From contig NZ_CP083746.1 of NCBI RefSeq assembly GCF_020151015.1, positions 1,269,001 through 1,333,000 of the forward strand: 64,000 bases of DNA, in the 5' to 3' direction. The first letter of the stretch is position 1, and each line of letters opens with the position of its first letter. A program made the position numbers and the translations under genes. Source of the stretch: Pseudomonas sp. p1(2021b). GTDB lineage: Bacteria; Pseudomonadota; Gammaproteobacteria; Pseudomonadales; Pseudomonadaceae. Under the pieces are notes generated by a model. It worked only from the letters and a program-made list of their open reading frames with translations. It ran no database searches and had not been told where the DNA came from. Of the stretch, positions 46,949 through 56,430 are shown piece by piece.

Positions 46949-48382
46949 ATGGATTACCCCAACCTCTCACACCACGGCGCCACCCGCGGCGTCACCGGTT
47001 CCTGCCACCAACTCCACCTCGACACCACCAACAGCCTGTTGATCGACTGCGGCCTGGAACAAGGCACCGACGCCACCCCCAACAGCCAAACCACCCCCCT
47101 CGATTTCGCCATCACCGGCATCCAGGCCCTGGTCATCACCCACGTCCACCTCGACCACGTCGGCCGCATCCCCGCACTCCTGGCCACCGGCTACCGAGGC
47201 CCGATCCTGTGCAGCGAGCCCTCCGCAAAACTCCTGCCGCTGATCCTCGAAGACGCCTACCGCCTCGGCATCTCCAGCGAACCCGCACAGATCGCCCGCT
47301 ACCTGGACCTGCTGAACCGCCTGGTCGTCCCGCTACCCTTCGACCAATGGCACACCATCACCCAAACCCCCAGCCTCGAATGCCGCATCCGCCTCCAACG
47401 CGCCGGGCACCTGCTGGGTTCGGCCTATGTCGAGTGCGATGTCCACTACCCCAAGCAAGCCACTCATACCCGCGTCGTCTTCTCAGGCGACCTCGGCGCC
47501 CCCGACAGCCCACTGCTACGCCCGCTACAGCCACCCGAGCGCGCCGACATCCTGGTGCTCGAAAGCACCTACGGCGACCGCCTGCACCCAGACCGCAGCG
47601 AACGCCAACAACGCCTGGAATCCGCCATCGACCGCGCCCTCGCGGACCAAGGCACCATCCTTATCCCGGCATTCAGCCTCGGCCGAACACAAGAGCTGCT
47701 CTACGAGCTGGAAGACATCCTCCACCGCAAAGCGCTGCTGACCGATGAAGAAAAGCCCGGTACCGACCCGCTGGATTGGTCCCAGCTCCCCTTCATCCTC
47801 GACTCCCCCTTGGCCCAGCGCGTGACCCAGGCCTACCGCGAGCTGCACGACTACTGGAACACCGAAGCCAGGCAACGCCTGGGCGAAGGCCGCAAGCCAT
47901 TGGGTTTCCGCCAACTGATCTGCATCGATACCCATGCCAAGCACCAACAGGTGGTCAACTACCTCAAGAGCACCGGCCGACCCGCCATCGTTATCGCCGG
48001 CAATGGCATGTGCTCGGGTGGGCGGATCGTCAATTACCTCAAGACCATGCTCGAGGATCCGCGGCATGAGGTGATGTTCGTGGGCTACCAGGCCAGAGGT
48101 ACACCAGGTGCGGTGATCCAGGCGAGCAGTGGCGCGGACAGGACGGCATGGGTCGAGTTGGATCAAGTGCGTTATGAGATACGTGCGAAGGTAATGACAC
48201 TCGACGGGTATTCCGCGCACGCGGACCAGGCAGGGTTGCTACGGTTTGCCCTCGGCCAGGGCCAGCCCGCGAGGCGAGTGGTGCTGGTGCATGGAGAGGG
48301 GAGGGCGAAGCAGGCCTTGGCCCGAGCCTTGCGGCGGCGTTACGAGGAGCTGGGGTATGAGGCGGACGTCACAATTCCGTGA
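46949..48382 (+). CDS. Beta-CASP metallo-beta-lactamase-fold RNA-processing-type hydrolase
   Basis: 477 residues. The metallo-beta-lactamase fold is shown by SLLIDCGLEQG, HVHLDHVGRIPALL, RAGHLLGSAYVE (motif 3) and FSGDLGAPDSPLL. A beta-CASP domain follows (VLESTYGDRLH, GTILIPAFSLGRTQELL, AIVIAGNGMCSGGRIVNYL), then a C-terminal RMMBL part (MTLDGYSAHADQAGLL, VVLVHGE). All metal-binding residues seem present, and the family includes CPSF73-like RNA nucleases. Physiological target unknown. The coding strand is very C-rich up to about 47990 and G-rich after it. Frequently found at this border of the O-antigen locus (inference from position). Confidence 0.88.
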   Translation: MDYPNLSHHGATRGVTGSCHQLHLDTTNSLLIDCGLEQGTDATPNSQTTPLDFAITGIQALVITHVHLDHVGRIPALLATGYRGPILCSEPSAKLLPLILEDAYRLGISSEPAQIARYLDLLNRLVVPLPFDQWHTITQTPSLECRIRLQRAGHLLGSAYVECDVHYPKQATHTRVVFSGDLGAPDSPLLRPLQPPERADILVLESTYGDRLHPDRSERQQRLESAIDRALADQGTILIPAFSLGRTQELLYELEDILHRKALLTDEEKPGTDPLDWSQLPFILDSPLAQRVTQAYRELHDYWNTEARQRLGEGRKPLGFRQLICIDTHAKHQQVVNYLKSTGRPAIVIAGNGMCSGGRIVNYLKTMLEDPRHEVMFVGYQARGTPGAVIQASSGADRTAWVELDQVRYEIRAKVMTLDGYSAHADQAGLLRFALGQGQPARRVVLVHGEGRAKQALARALRRRYEELGYEADVTIP

Positions 48383-48420
48383 ACGCCGTTTGGCGGCAAG
48401 GTGAATTTTGGTCGGAAAGC

Positions 48421-48446
48421 AGGGAACTTCTTTGGTCGGGTTCCCT
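48421..48446 (+). terminator. Hairpin between the hydrolase gene and wzz
   Basis: Arms AGGGAAC and GTTCCCT separated by 12 bases, 39 bp after the hydrolase stop and 160 bp before wzz. No T-run, so terminator or leader structure both possible. Confidence 0.35.
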
Positions 48447-48606
48447 CTACTGCTGATTAATGCTTAAGGCGTAAGGCGGTTCTTGAGCGTGTTGGCAAAA
48501 TGACGCTACGCTTCAATTGAGTGGCTTGCGCCACCGACGGACGGTCGGTCGGTTGATGGGCTACCGGAGCATGCGGATAGACGTGACCCAAGGAAAAACA
48601 GAATAG

Positions 48607-49674
48607 ATGCGCAACGAACCTGAGCGCCTGAGTAGTACTGGTGACGAGATTGACCTCTTCGAGCTGATCGAGGGGCTGTGGAAGCAGAAGGTGTTGATCA
48701 TCGTGACGACTGTAGTCGTGACGGCGATTGCGGTGGCGTATGCGTTTCTGGCCAAGCCTGTGTATGAGGCGAAGGTTTTTGTTCAGCCGCCTACTCAGAA
48801 TGACATCGCCCAATTGAATTATGGGCGTGGTGGAAGCTCTGAGCTGAATATGCTTACAGTGAAGGATGTTTATGATATTTATCTTAGGAACCTTCAGTCG
48901 GAATCGCTTCGGCGTGAGTTTTTTCGAGGTATCTATCTGCCAAGCCTGACAGAGGACGAGCGTACAGGATCTCAAGATGAACTATATGGCCGGTTTCAAG
49001 ATGTATTATCGCTAGGCCTAGCATCTAAAGAATCCTCAGATCGCTACTATGTGATAGCTAATGTGGCTGACCCTCAGCAAGCAGCGGAATGGGTTGTTCG
49101 TTATTTAGAGATGGCTGGACGGCGTGCTAGAAACGAAGTTGTTAAGGATGTAAAGGCTGATGCCACTATCAAAGCAAATAATATAGAGCAGCAAATTACC
49201 GCAGAACTGGAGAGCGCGCGAAAACAACGAGAGGATCAAATTGTTCAGCTGTCAGAAGCATTGCGAGTGGCGAAGTCAATTGGTCTAGAAAAACCTCCGA
49301 TAATCTCCAATAGCTTATCAAGCGAGGTTTCGGCGGGTATGGACGGTTCGTTGATGTACATGCGCGGGACAAAGGCATTGGAAGCCGAAATCGAGAATCT
49401 GCGTAAGCGAGTATCCGACGATCCGTTTGTCAAGAACCTTCGTCAGCGGCAAGAGGCATTGGCGTTCTATCGATCGTTGCAGATAAATCCCAATGTGGTC
49501 CAGGTTTACCGGCAAGACGGCGCTATCGAGTCGCCTGACAAGCCGATCAAGCCTCAGAAAGCTATCATTATTGCGCTTGGCACGATAATTGGCCTCACTT
49601 TTGGGATTTTGGCTGCGTTTTTGCGACAGATTATGTCAGCATTAATCACGCGTAGACCACCCAAGGCCGTCTAG
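48607..49674 (+). CDS. wzz: O-antigen chain-length regulator Wzz (first copy)
   Basis: 355 residues. N-terminal cytoplasmic stretch DEIDLFELIEGLWKQK, first transmembrane helix VLIIVTTVVVTAIAVAYAF, long periplasmic coiled-coil region (ESARKQREDQIVQLSEALRV), then the Pro-rich motif PDKPIKPQKA and second helix IIIALGTIIGLTFGILAAFL. This is the standard Wzz/PCP-1 plan controlling O-antigen length. Its TAG stop is part of the CTAG sequence abutting an IS5-family element, so the last residues (RRPPKAV) may be altered from the ancestral C-terminus. A second wzz follows the IS. Confidence 0.9.
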   Translation: MRNEPERLSSTGDEIDLFELIEGLWKQKVLIIVTTVVVTAIAVAYAFLAKPVYEAKVFVQPPTQNDIAQLNYGRGGSSELNMLTVKDVYDIYLRNLQSESLRREFFRGIYLPSLTEDERTGSQDELYGRFQDVLSLGLASKESSDRYYVIANVADPQQAAEWVVRYLEMAGRRARNEVVKDVKADATIKANNIEQQITAELESARKQREDQIVQLSEALRVAKSIGLEKPPIISNSLSSEVSAGMDGSLMYMRGTKALEAEIENLRKRVSDDPFVKNLRQRQEALAFYRSLQINPNVVQVYRQDGAIESPDKPIKPQKAIIIALGTIIGLTFGILAAFLRQIMSALITRRPPKAV

Positions 49675-50851
49675 GGATTCTCCGATCTAGTCAGCACGAG
49701 CCGCTCGACCTGTGCTGAAATAGCCCTCCGTTCAGCCGCCCCACCTTACCCATGAGTCAGATGAGCTTTTCCGATTTCGAGTACGCCGGTAAGCGCAAGC
49801 AAACCCGCTGTGAGCGCTTCCTGGCCGAGATGGAGCAGGTCGTACCGTGGAGCGGTTTGGTGGCATTGATCGAGCCGTATTACCCAAAGACCGGCGGTGG
49901 TCGCAAGCCGTACCCACTGGAAATCATGTTGCGTATTCACCTGCTGCAGAACTGGTTTTCGCTGAGCGATCCGGCCACGGAAGAAGCACTGTACGAAATC
50001 ACTTCGATGCGCCAGTTTGCACGACTGACGCTCAGCGCGCCGATTCCCGAAGACACGACGATCATGAATTTTCGGCACTTGCTGGAGAAGCATCAGCTTG
50101 CGGCAGGAATTCTGGAAACTATCAACAACTACCTGCAAGACAAAGACCTGTCGTTGCGTCAGGGCACGATTGTCGACGCCACCATCATCCATGCGCCCAG
50201 TTCGACCAAGAACAAGGAAGGCAAGCGCGATCCGGAAATGCATCAGACAAAGAAAGGCAACCAGTACTTCTTCGGCATGAAGGCGCATATCGGTGCCGAT
50301 GCTGAGTCGGGTCTGGTGCATCATGTCCACGGCACCGCAGCGAATGTGGCTGACGTGACGGAAGTCGCTCAGTTGTTGCATGGCAATGAAAACGTCGTAT
50401 GCGCCGATGCAGGCTACACCGGCGTGGAGAAAAGGCCAGAGCATGAAGGGCGGCGAGTGATCTGGCAGATCGCAGCCCGCCGCAGTACCTACAAGTACTT
50501 AAGCAAACGCAGTGTTCTCTACAAAGCCAAACGTCAGATCGAGAAGGTCAAAGCGCGGACACGGGCGAAAGTCGAGCATTCCTTTCGCGTGATCAAGCGC
50601 CAGTTCGGTTATGTGACGACCCGCTTCCATGGCTTGGCCAAGAACACGGCTCAACTGACCACGCTGTGTGCGCTGTCGAATCTGTGGATGGTGCGCCGGC
50701 ATTTATTGACTGCTGCGAGAGAGGTGCGCCCGTAAGGCCTGATGACCAGGGTCTTGCCCTGGCTTTTCAATAATCAGCGCCTCCAAATCGAGCTTTTCTG
50801 AGGGCGAAAGTCGCCCATTGGCAGTTGCTGGGCGACTTGTTCGGAGGTTCC
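49675..50851 (+). mobile_element. IS5-family insertion sequence
   Basis: 1177 bp between imperfect 18-bp terminal inverted repeats (GGATTCTCCGATCTAGTC on the left; GGAACCTCCGAACAAGTC as the complement of the right end; 14 of 18 identical). Flanked by CTAG on the left and TTAG on the right, matching the YTAR target of IS5-group elements although the two are not identical. Inserted between two wzz genes. Contains one intact transposase gene. Confidence 0.85.
49752..50735 (+). CDS. IS5-family transposase
   Basis: 327 residues, uninterrupted. DDE triad visible as the Asp of GTIVDATIIHAPSS, the Asp of VVCADAGYTGVEK and the Glu of KAKVEHSFRVIKRQFGY. The N-terminus (FSDFEYAGKRKQTRCERFLAEM) and PLEIMLRIHLLQNWFSLSDP are typical of IS5-group enzymes. 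Full-length and apparently functional. Confidence 0.94.
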   Translation: MSQMSFSDFEYAGKRKQTRCERFLAEMEQVVPWSGLVALIEPYYPKTGGGRKPYPLEIMLRIHLLQNWFSLSDPATEEALYEITSMRQFARLTLSAPIPEDTTIMNFRHLLEKHQLAAGILETINNYLQDKDLSLRQGTIVDATIIHAPSSTKNKEGKRDPEMHQTKKGNQYFFGMKAHIGADAESGLVHHVHGTAANVADVTEVAQLLHGNENVVCADAGYTGVEKRPEHEGRRVIWQIAARRSTYKYLSKRSVLYKAKRQIEKVKARTRAKVEHSFRVIKRQFGYVTTRFHGLAKNTAQLTTLCALSNLWMVRRHLLTAAREVRP

Positions 50852-51033
50852 TTAGAGATAGCAAATCGATAGCATTATGCTGGTGTCTTGCGGTCCGAGC
50901 TGTCACAATAGCGCCTTCGTCCGCACCGGACAGGGATGGTTCAGCTGCTCGAATTAGCTATCGCACAATGATAGCAAGATGACTGGTCCTGTCAGGTTAG
51001 GTAACTCACACTGATAAACAGACAGGCAATGAT

Positions 51034-52371
51034 GTGACTAGTATGACTTCTAACCCGCATGTTACTCATTACGACGAAATCGACGTGTTCGCGTTGTTTC
51101 GATCTGTTTGGCGACAGAAACTACTAGTTGGACTGGTAGCGGCGTCCTGTGGAGTACTTGCGGCGATTTATGTATTCAGTGTGACGCCTGAATATGAGGT
51201 CAGTACTATGCTGCGCCCGGCTGCTATTAATGACCTAGATGAGCTGAATAGGACAAAGATTTACTCTTTACCTCCTAATGCAGCACTTAAACGCGTTGGT
51301 TCAGCACTTGACTCTTATGATACTCGATTAGGCTATTTTCGCTCTAATCCTTCTTTGCAAGCGGCATTTATGCGAGATGGGCATACTCTAGAGCAAGCAT
51401 TCGAGGACTTTAATTCTAAGGCACTAAAGCTTATTCAACCGAATCCTAAAAAGATTGATTCGTTGAAGCCATTCATTGGTCTGGATATGCGTTACCCTGA
51501 GGGGCTCGATGGGAAGTCAGTGCTTAATGGGTTGGTTCAGTATGCAATTGAAAGTGAGCGAAAACAGATTTCGAAGGATTTAGAGGTTCTTGTCCGGAAC
51601 CGCATAAAAGAAGTCGATGCTGAATTGGAAGTTCTTCATATCGACTACGTAGCTAATAAGGATGGGCGAGTAGCGCGACTTTTAGAGGCAGACTCACTCA
51701 AGCGTGCAAAATTAAATGACGAGCTAAAAGCATTGCGATTGCAGCTAAAGATTCGTCGAGAAAATCGCATTGCTCAGCTCAGTGAGGCGATTTCAATCGC
51801 GCACTCTCTTGGTCTAAAAAGACCATCGACACCTTCAATTATGGGGCAGTCTGAATCATCAGGGAACGTTATTCGTACCGAAGTAATCAATCAACAGTTG
51901 CCACTTTATTTTATGGGGACTGAAGCGTTGGAGGCTGAGCAGCGAGCATTACGTAAGCGTACATCTGATGACTTTGTTGATTCTCGAATCGCAGAAATCC
52001 GTAAGGAACTCTCGCTCTTAGAAAATAACCGAAACGTTCAGATTTTGCGTTCACGTCAAAATGAAGAACTATTTCTTAAAGGGATTGAACCGTTAAGAGC
52101 TGAGCGCCTACGACTTGCTGCGATTTCGACTGATATGAGTAAGCTCCAATTGGTTAATATAGATCGTCTTGCTGCCGATCCAGTCAATCCAGTCTGGCCT
52201 AAGAAAACTCTTATTCTTATCTCGGGAATGACTTTCGGGGTGTTTATCGGAATTCTCCTGGCACTGGTTCGTGCTTTATTGATAGTCCGACGAAAAGGAT
52301 CAAACTATTCAGAGCTTGGGCGGCTCCAAATCATTAGCTCCGAAAATAAATCGCCGATTGCTTTCGGGTGA
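51034..52371 (+). CDS. Second Wzz-like chain-length determinant
   Basis: 445 residues from a GTG at 51034 (an ATG at 51043 is equally possible). Same plan as the first copy: EIDVFALFRSVWRQK, helix LLVGLVAASCGVLAAIYVF, periplasmic coiled coil, and the C-terminal PVNPVWPKKTLI plus helix LISGMTFGVFIGILLALVRA. Shared motifs with copy 1 include AQLSEAISIAHSLGLKRP and FMGTEALEAE. About 90 residues longer, with AT-rich codon use. Two Wzz proteins often set different O-antigen length modes; alternatively one is tied to the local serotype locus. Confidence 0.88.
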   Translation: MTSMTSNPHVTHYDEIDVFALFRSVWRQKLLVGLVAASCGVLAAIYVFSVTPEYEVSTMLRPAAINDLDELNRTKIYSLPPNAALKRVGSALDSYDTRLGYFRSNPSLQAAFMRDGHTLEQAFEDFNSKALKLIQPNPKKIDSLKPFIGLDMRYPEGLDGKSVLNGLVQYAIESERKQISKDLEVLVRNRIKEVDAELEVLHIDYVANKDGRVARLLEADSLKRAKLNDELKALRLQLKIRRENRIAQLSEAISIAHSLGLKRPSTPSIMGQSESSGNVIRTEVINQQLPLYFMGTEALEAEQRALRKRTSDDFVDSRIAEIRKELSLLENNRNVQILRSRQNEELFLKGIEPLRAERLRLAAISTDMSKLQLVNIDRLAADPVNPVWPKKTLILISGMTFGVFIGILLALVRALLIVRRKGSNYSELGRLQIISSENKSPIAFG

Positions 52372-52420
52372 TAGGACAATTATGGTTCTAAGCACCTAGA
52401 GATCATAGGATGATATTCCC

Positions 52421-52459
52421 TTTAGCCCGCCTCTGAAATCTATTTTGAGGAGGGCTAAA
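52421..52459. terminator. Long hairpin after the second wzz
   Basis: Arms TTTAGCCCGCCTC and GAGGAGGGCTAAA (one mismatch in 13) with a 13-base loop, 50 bp after the stop. No clear T-run, but the stem is strong. Confidence 0.5.
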
Positions 52460-52807
52460 TACAAACAACTACCACTCTTCAGGGGTCATGTTTCTTATAA
52501 TTTTTGCCTGATACAGCGCTGCAATAGTGCTATTCCAATGTTTCCTACCTAAGTATCCAGGCCCTTAAAACCGTTAATTATAATTTTCGGAAGGTCAAGT
52601 AAACTCTGTGTTGCTAGAGATTTTTTTATAAAAAAATGCTACTATCTAGCACCCATGGTTTGTGCCATGCGGGCAGCTTGACGGTTTCATGAAGCGATGG
52701 ATGCGCTCTCTAGAGGTGATTCTTGTATTGCTGTGTGGTATACAAGCTTAAGTGATTCTAGGCTTTTCACGTGTAGGTTTAACTAGACTGTTGAGTGTTA
52801 ATTTACA
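52460..52807. other. AT-rich gap before wzx
   Basis: About 350 bp without a credible gene. It contains a perfect 18-bp palindrome ATTTTTTTATAAAAAAAT (about 52620-52637). Probably holds the promoter of the wzx-to-nitroreductase operon; no confident -35/-10 pair or JUMPstart sequence was found by eye. Confidence 0.4.
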
Positions 52808-54091
52808 GTGGCAAAAAAATACATTATCAAAACGCTATCTCTTTTGGGCTTTAGCTCTTTAGCAGGGGCCGGACTTGCATTTTTGACGCAAATCTTACTG
52901 GCTCGAAATCTAGGAGTTAATGAGTATGGCGCATTCTCATCTGCTTTTGGTACAGTTGCGCTATTGACGCCGCTTGCTGGATTTGGTATAGCGCCGATGT
53001 GGCTGAAAGTGTTTGGATTAGAAGGAGAAGCGGGTAAGCGTTGGGTTAGGCCGTCTTTTATTTTTTCTATATGCTCTACTGCATTAACTATATTTTTTAT
53101 TGTCCTATGGGCGATTTTAATCGATCATGATGCATTGAATAGAGTGCTATTGTTAATTATGAGTACCTATATATTCGGACAGGTCTTTTTGGAGTTGGTG
53201 AGTGCCCGATTACAGTTAGAGGAAAGGTATTTAAATTTATCGATATGGCAATTTTTACCTCACCTTGGCCGTTTTTTACTGATATGTTTGGTTGTGTATA
53301 CGGTTCGCGAAAGTGCTGAGGCTATATATGTGGCAATAAGTTATTCGGCAGTTTCGTTGCTTGCGTCTCTTTTTGGGCTTAGATATTTGCGAGGAATGGC
53401 GACTAGTGGAGTTCAACTTGTAAAAGGGCAAGACTACTATAAGTATATTGATGGGGTGGGGGTAACCATAAAAGATGTCATCAAGGCATGTTGGCCTTTT
53501 GGTGTTGGAGCCTTTGCACATTTGATTTATTATCAAAGTGATATTGTCATGATACAATATTTTACCGGTGATAAAGCGGCTGGTGAATATAATATTGCTT
53601 TTATCATTATGACGGCGGTTTATTTATTGCCTTCTATGGTTTATCAAAAGTTTTTGATGCCAAAAATTCATAGGTGGTCAAATTATGATCTTGAGAAACT
53701 CTACAAAGTTTATAAATTAGGCAGTCGATATATGCTTATTTTAGGGTGTATTTCCACCGTCGTGCTGTGGCTTTTGGGTGAATGGGGTATTGCGTTCCTG
53801 TTTGGCGAAGAATATAAAAATTCCAGTAGTCTACTGAATATATTGGCGTTATCAGCTCCTATAATTTTTCTCGCGCTGAGTGCAGGTTCGGTCTTGGTTA
53901 CGCAAGAGCATATGCTCGAAAAAGTAAAATATATGCTTTTGGTCGCTGTGATTAATGTTTTGTTGAACCTACTTTGTATTCCAGCCTGGGGAGCTGAGGG
54001 GGCAGCAGTTACGACAGTAATTAGTAATCTTCTGCTATTGTGCCTGTATCTATACGGTGCTAATAGAAGTGTTTTTATATTCAAGAATTAG
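52808..54091 (+). CDS. wzx: Wzx-type polysaccharide flippase
   Basis: 427 residues from a GTG, almost wholly hydrophobic with about 12 transmembrane helices. Opening FSSLAGAGLAFLTQILLARNLGVNEYGAFSSAF is typical of the MOP/polysaccharide-transport family, as are VGAFAHLIYYQSDIVMIQYF and the paired helices near the end. It should flip undecaprenyl-linked repeat units across the inner membrane. First gene of an AT-rich polysaccharide block. Confidence 0.88.
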   Translation: MAKKYIIKTLSLLGFSSLAGAGLAFLTQILLARNLGVNEYGAFSSAFGTVALLTPLAGFGIAPMWLKVFGLEGEAGKRWVRPSFIFSICSTALTIFFIVLWAILIDHDALNRVLLLIMSTYIFGQVFLELVSARLQLEERYLNLSIWQFLPHLGRFLLICLVVYTVRESAEAIYVAISYSAVSLLASLFGLRYLRGMATSGVQLVKGQDYYKYIDGVGVTIKDVIKACWPFGVGAFAHLIYYQSDIVMIQYFTGDKAAGEYNIAFIIMTAVYLLPSMVYQKFLMPKIHRWSNYDLEKLYKVYKLGSRYMLILGCISTVVLWLLGEWGIAFLFGEEYKNSSSLLNILALSAPIIFLALSAGSVLVTQEHMLEKVKYMLLVAVINVLLNLLCIPAWGAEGAAVTTVISNLLLLCLYLYGANRSVFIFKN

Positions 54092-54190
54092 AATAGGGTG
54101 TCTTTTGGAAAGTTTGGCCAAGGAGCGTTTCGCTTTTTAAGAGAGACTAATTAAGGTTAATTGACATGGTTATAACTGTGGAGGGGAGTA

Positions 54191-55279
54191 GTGAAAATTG
54201 CTTTGATAACTATACATTATGCTAATAGCTATGGCGGATGTTTGCAAGCAGCTGCCACTCAAGCGGTCCTTTCGAGATATGGTGAAGTAACCATATTGGA
54301 CTATAAAACTAAAGATCTTGGGAAGACTCTCAATGTTCTACGGTTAGGCTTTGGGATAAGGGACTTCTTAAGAGTAGGTAAGGATATTGTAAGATTTTTT
54401 CCTAGGAAAAGGCTGATATCAAAATTTAAGAAGTTTATTTATAGGTACTATAAATTATCTCGGCCTATAGGAACTGTTAGGGATCTTAAAGCGGCTGCCA
54501 GCAAGTTTGATGTTTTCGTTTGCGGAAGTGATCAAATTTGGAATCCAAATATCGTGGGCGCTCAAGACTTTAACTATGTTTTAGAATTTGCTGATGGTAA
54601 GAAGATATCTCTTTCTTCTAGTATGGGGTCCTTTAGATATTCCGGCAAAGGGCTTGCCGAGTTTAAGAAAAAACTATCTAGCTTCTCTCATATTGCAGTA
54701 AGAGAGAAAGATTTGGCAGAAGAATTATCAGTTGAATTGGATCGTGAGGTGGTAAACACATTGGATCCTACACTGCTGCTTGATAAAGTTCAATGGTTTG
54801 ACTTGTTGGGTGTGGAGGCGGATGAAAGAGAGAAATATATATTTGTATATACGCTGAAGAAGACTGATTTCATATGTAGGGCTATTGATAAAATATCAAT
54901 GCAGCTAGGGTTGAAAGTAGTAGTCATTGATCAAGATCCATTTATTGGATTTAAATGTGATCGTCATGTAATGGATGCAAGCCCGGAAGACTATGTTAAG
55001 CTAATAGCTGGATCTTCGTTTGTTTTAACTAATTCATTTCACGGGACAGCATTTGCGGTAAATTTTGCAGTTCCTTTTATTACTCTTCCTCCGGAGTCGG
55101 GAGTTAACAGAATACAGAGTCTCCTAGATTCGGTAGGTTTACGCAATCGAATGATAGACTCAATAGACTCTATTGATGAGCTTTTAAAGCTCACGCCAGA
55201 TTTCACTGGTGTCGAAAATAAGCTCGAGGCTCTGAGAATAGAAACTTTTAAGTATTTAGATAAGGCAATGAGAGAGTGA
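54191..55279 (+). CDS. Polysaccharide pyruvyl transferase family protein
   Basis: 362 residues from a GTG behind GGAGGGGAG. Family markers: ITIHYANSYGGCLQAAATQ at the N-terminus, VFVCGSDQIWNPNIVG in the middle, and the conserved late segment LTNSFHGTAFAVNFAVPFI with Ser and His. Enzymes of this family (WcaK/CsaB-like) transfer pyruvate from PEP onto a sugar, giving a ketal that adds negative charge to the polysaccharide. The overlapping next frame encodes a polymerase-like protein. Confidence 0.88.
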   Translation: MKIALITIHYANSYGGCLQAAATQAVLSRYGEVTILDYKTKDLGKTLNVLRLGFGIRDFLRVGKDIVRFFPRKRLISKFKKFIYRYYKLSRPIGTVRDLKAAASKFDVFVCGSDQIWNPNIVGAQDFNYVLEFADGKKISLSSSMGSFRYSGKGLAEFKKKLSSFSHIAVREKDLAEELSVELDREVVNTLDPTLLLDKVQWFDLLGVEADEREKYIFVYTLKKTDFICRAIDKISMQLGLKVVVIDQDPFIGFKCDRHVMDASPEDYVKLIAGSSFVLTNSFHGTAFAVNFAVPFITLPPESGVNRIQSLLDSVGLRNRMIDSIDSIDELLKLTPDFTGVENKLEALRIETFKYLDKAMRE

Positions 55280-56430
55280 TAGTGAATAGAGAGAACGAAC
55301 GAGCTAAACCGATGGTGTATATGCTTTTAGTAGCCATGCTTTTTTTAAGTATGACTAACACTCTTTTCAATATGCCGGTCGATAAAATTGGCTTCGTTGC
55401 TTTCTGTGTGATCGTGGTTGTATTATTACCATATCGAGGCAGTTTTCGAGTCAGTTTGCTACCTTTTTTTATAGTGTTGCTCTCGTTCCTTCTCTCTTAT
55501 TTAATCTCAATTGATGAGTTTGAAATTCAGGGTTTCGATTCTTATCTTATAATTTTTTTCATGACGGGCATTGTTTTCCTTATCCCATATGTTACCCAAG
55601 GATATAGGGTTTTATTGCAAGCATTTATAATAAGCTCGTTCGTTTATATTTTGTTTGGGGTCGCAGCGTGGTGTTACTCAGTACTTACGGGGGAGGTTTT
55701 CTTTGTAAAGCCGTTATACGGTAAACAAATGGCGGATGTGTATGCGGCCATTTCGTTTTCTACAACTCAACAAGTATTTGGCTCTATAGCGATGCTAAAT
55801 TGTATTGCAATAGTTTGGTTGAGAAAATATGGAATAATTGGGAAACCGTATTTTTTGTTTAGTTTGTTTATTTCACTGGTTGCAATATTTGCCTCTCTTA
55901 ATCGTGTTTGGCTTTTGTTTACCCCCGTCCTACTTTTGTTTTGGGGGGGACGTAGAGTGCTATATGCCTTTTTACTATTGGGTATTATTAGCTTGCCAGT
56001 TTTTCTATTCTACTCGGATGTCATGTTGGCTTTCGGAACCGTACAGTCCCGATTTATGATGATAGACAATTTGTTAGACTTTTGGTGGGGGCAAGAAATA
56101 AGGCATGTTTTGTTCGGACGACCGTTTTACGTGGGGGACTATTTCTTTATGCATGGTAGATATTTTACCTATGTTGAAAGTGGTCCTTTTTACTTGCTAA
56201 TTAAATTTGGGCTTGTTGGCTTATTTCTTGTGGGGGTGTTGTCAATTCTGTGGATTGGCTATTTATATAAGCGTTCATGGTTTCTAGGTTTTTTTTCACT
56301 CTATTATTTATTTTTTGTTCAGTTTATGACGCAGGAGTATCTTTCGGTAAGTTTTTGGCTTTATTGGGTTATTATGTTTTGTTTGATGGCTGCAAAAAAA
56401 TATAAAGTGAAGGAGTATAATCTTGCGTAA
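55276..56430 (+). CDS. Wzy-like O-antigen polymerase candidate
   Basis: 384 residues, starting at GTG 55276 (overlaps the previous stop) or GTG 55282. About ten transmembrane helices, with one larger hydrophilic loop around TVQSRFMMIDNLLDFWWGQEI and VGDYFFMHGRYFTYVESGPF. Low sequence conservation is usual for Wzy, and the location between a flippase and glycosyltransferases makes polymerase the most likely role. No clear ligase signature. Ends 8 bp inside the next gene. Confidence 0.7.
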   Translation: MIVNRENERAKPMVYMLLVAMLFLSMTNTLFNMPVDKIGFVAFCVIVVVLLPYRGSFRVSLLPFFIVLLSFLLSYLISIDEFEIQGFDSYLIIFFMTGIVFLIPYVTQGYRVLLQAFIISSFVYILFGVAAWCYSVLTGEVFFVKPLYGKQMADVYAAISFSTTQQVFGSIAMLNCIAIVWLRKYGIIGKPYFLFSLFISLVAIFASLNRVWLLFTPVLLLFWGGRRVLYAFLLLGIISLPVFLFYSDVMLAFGTVQSRFMMIDNLLDFWWGQEIRHVLFGRPFYVGDYFFMHGRYFTYVESGPFYLLIKFGLVGLFLVGVLSILWIGYLYKRSWFLGFFSLYYLFFVQFMTQEYLSVSFWLYWVIMFCLMAAKKYKVKEYNLA

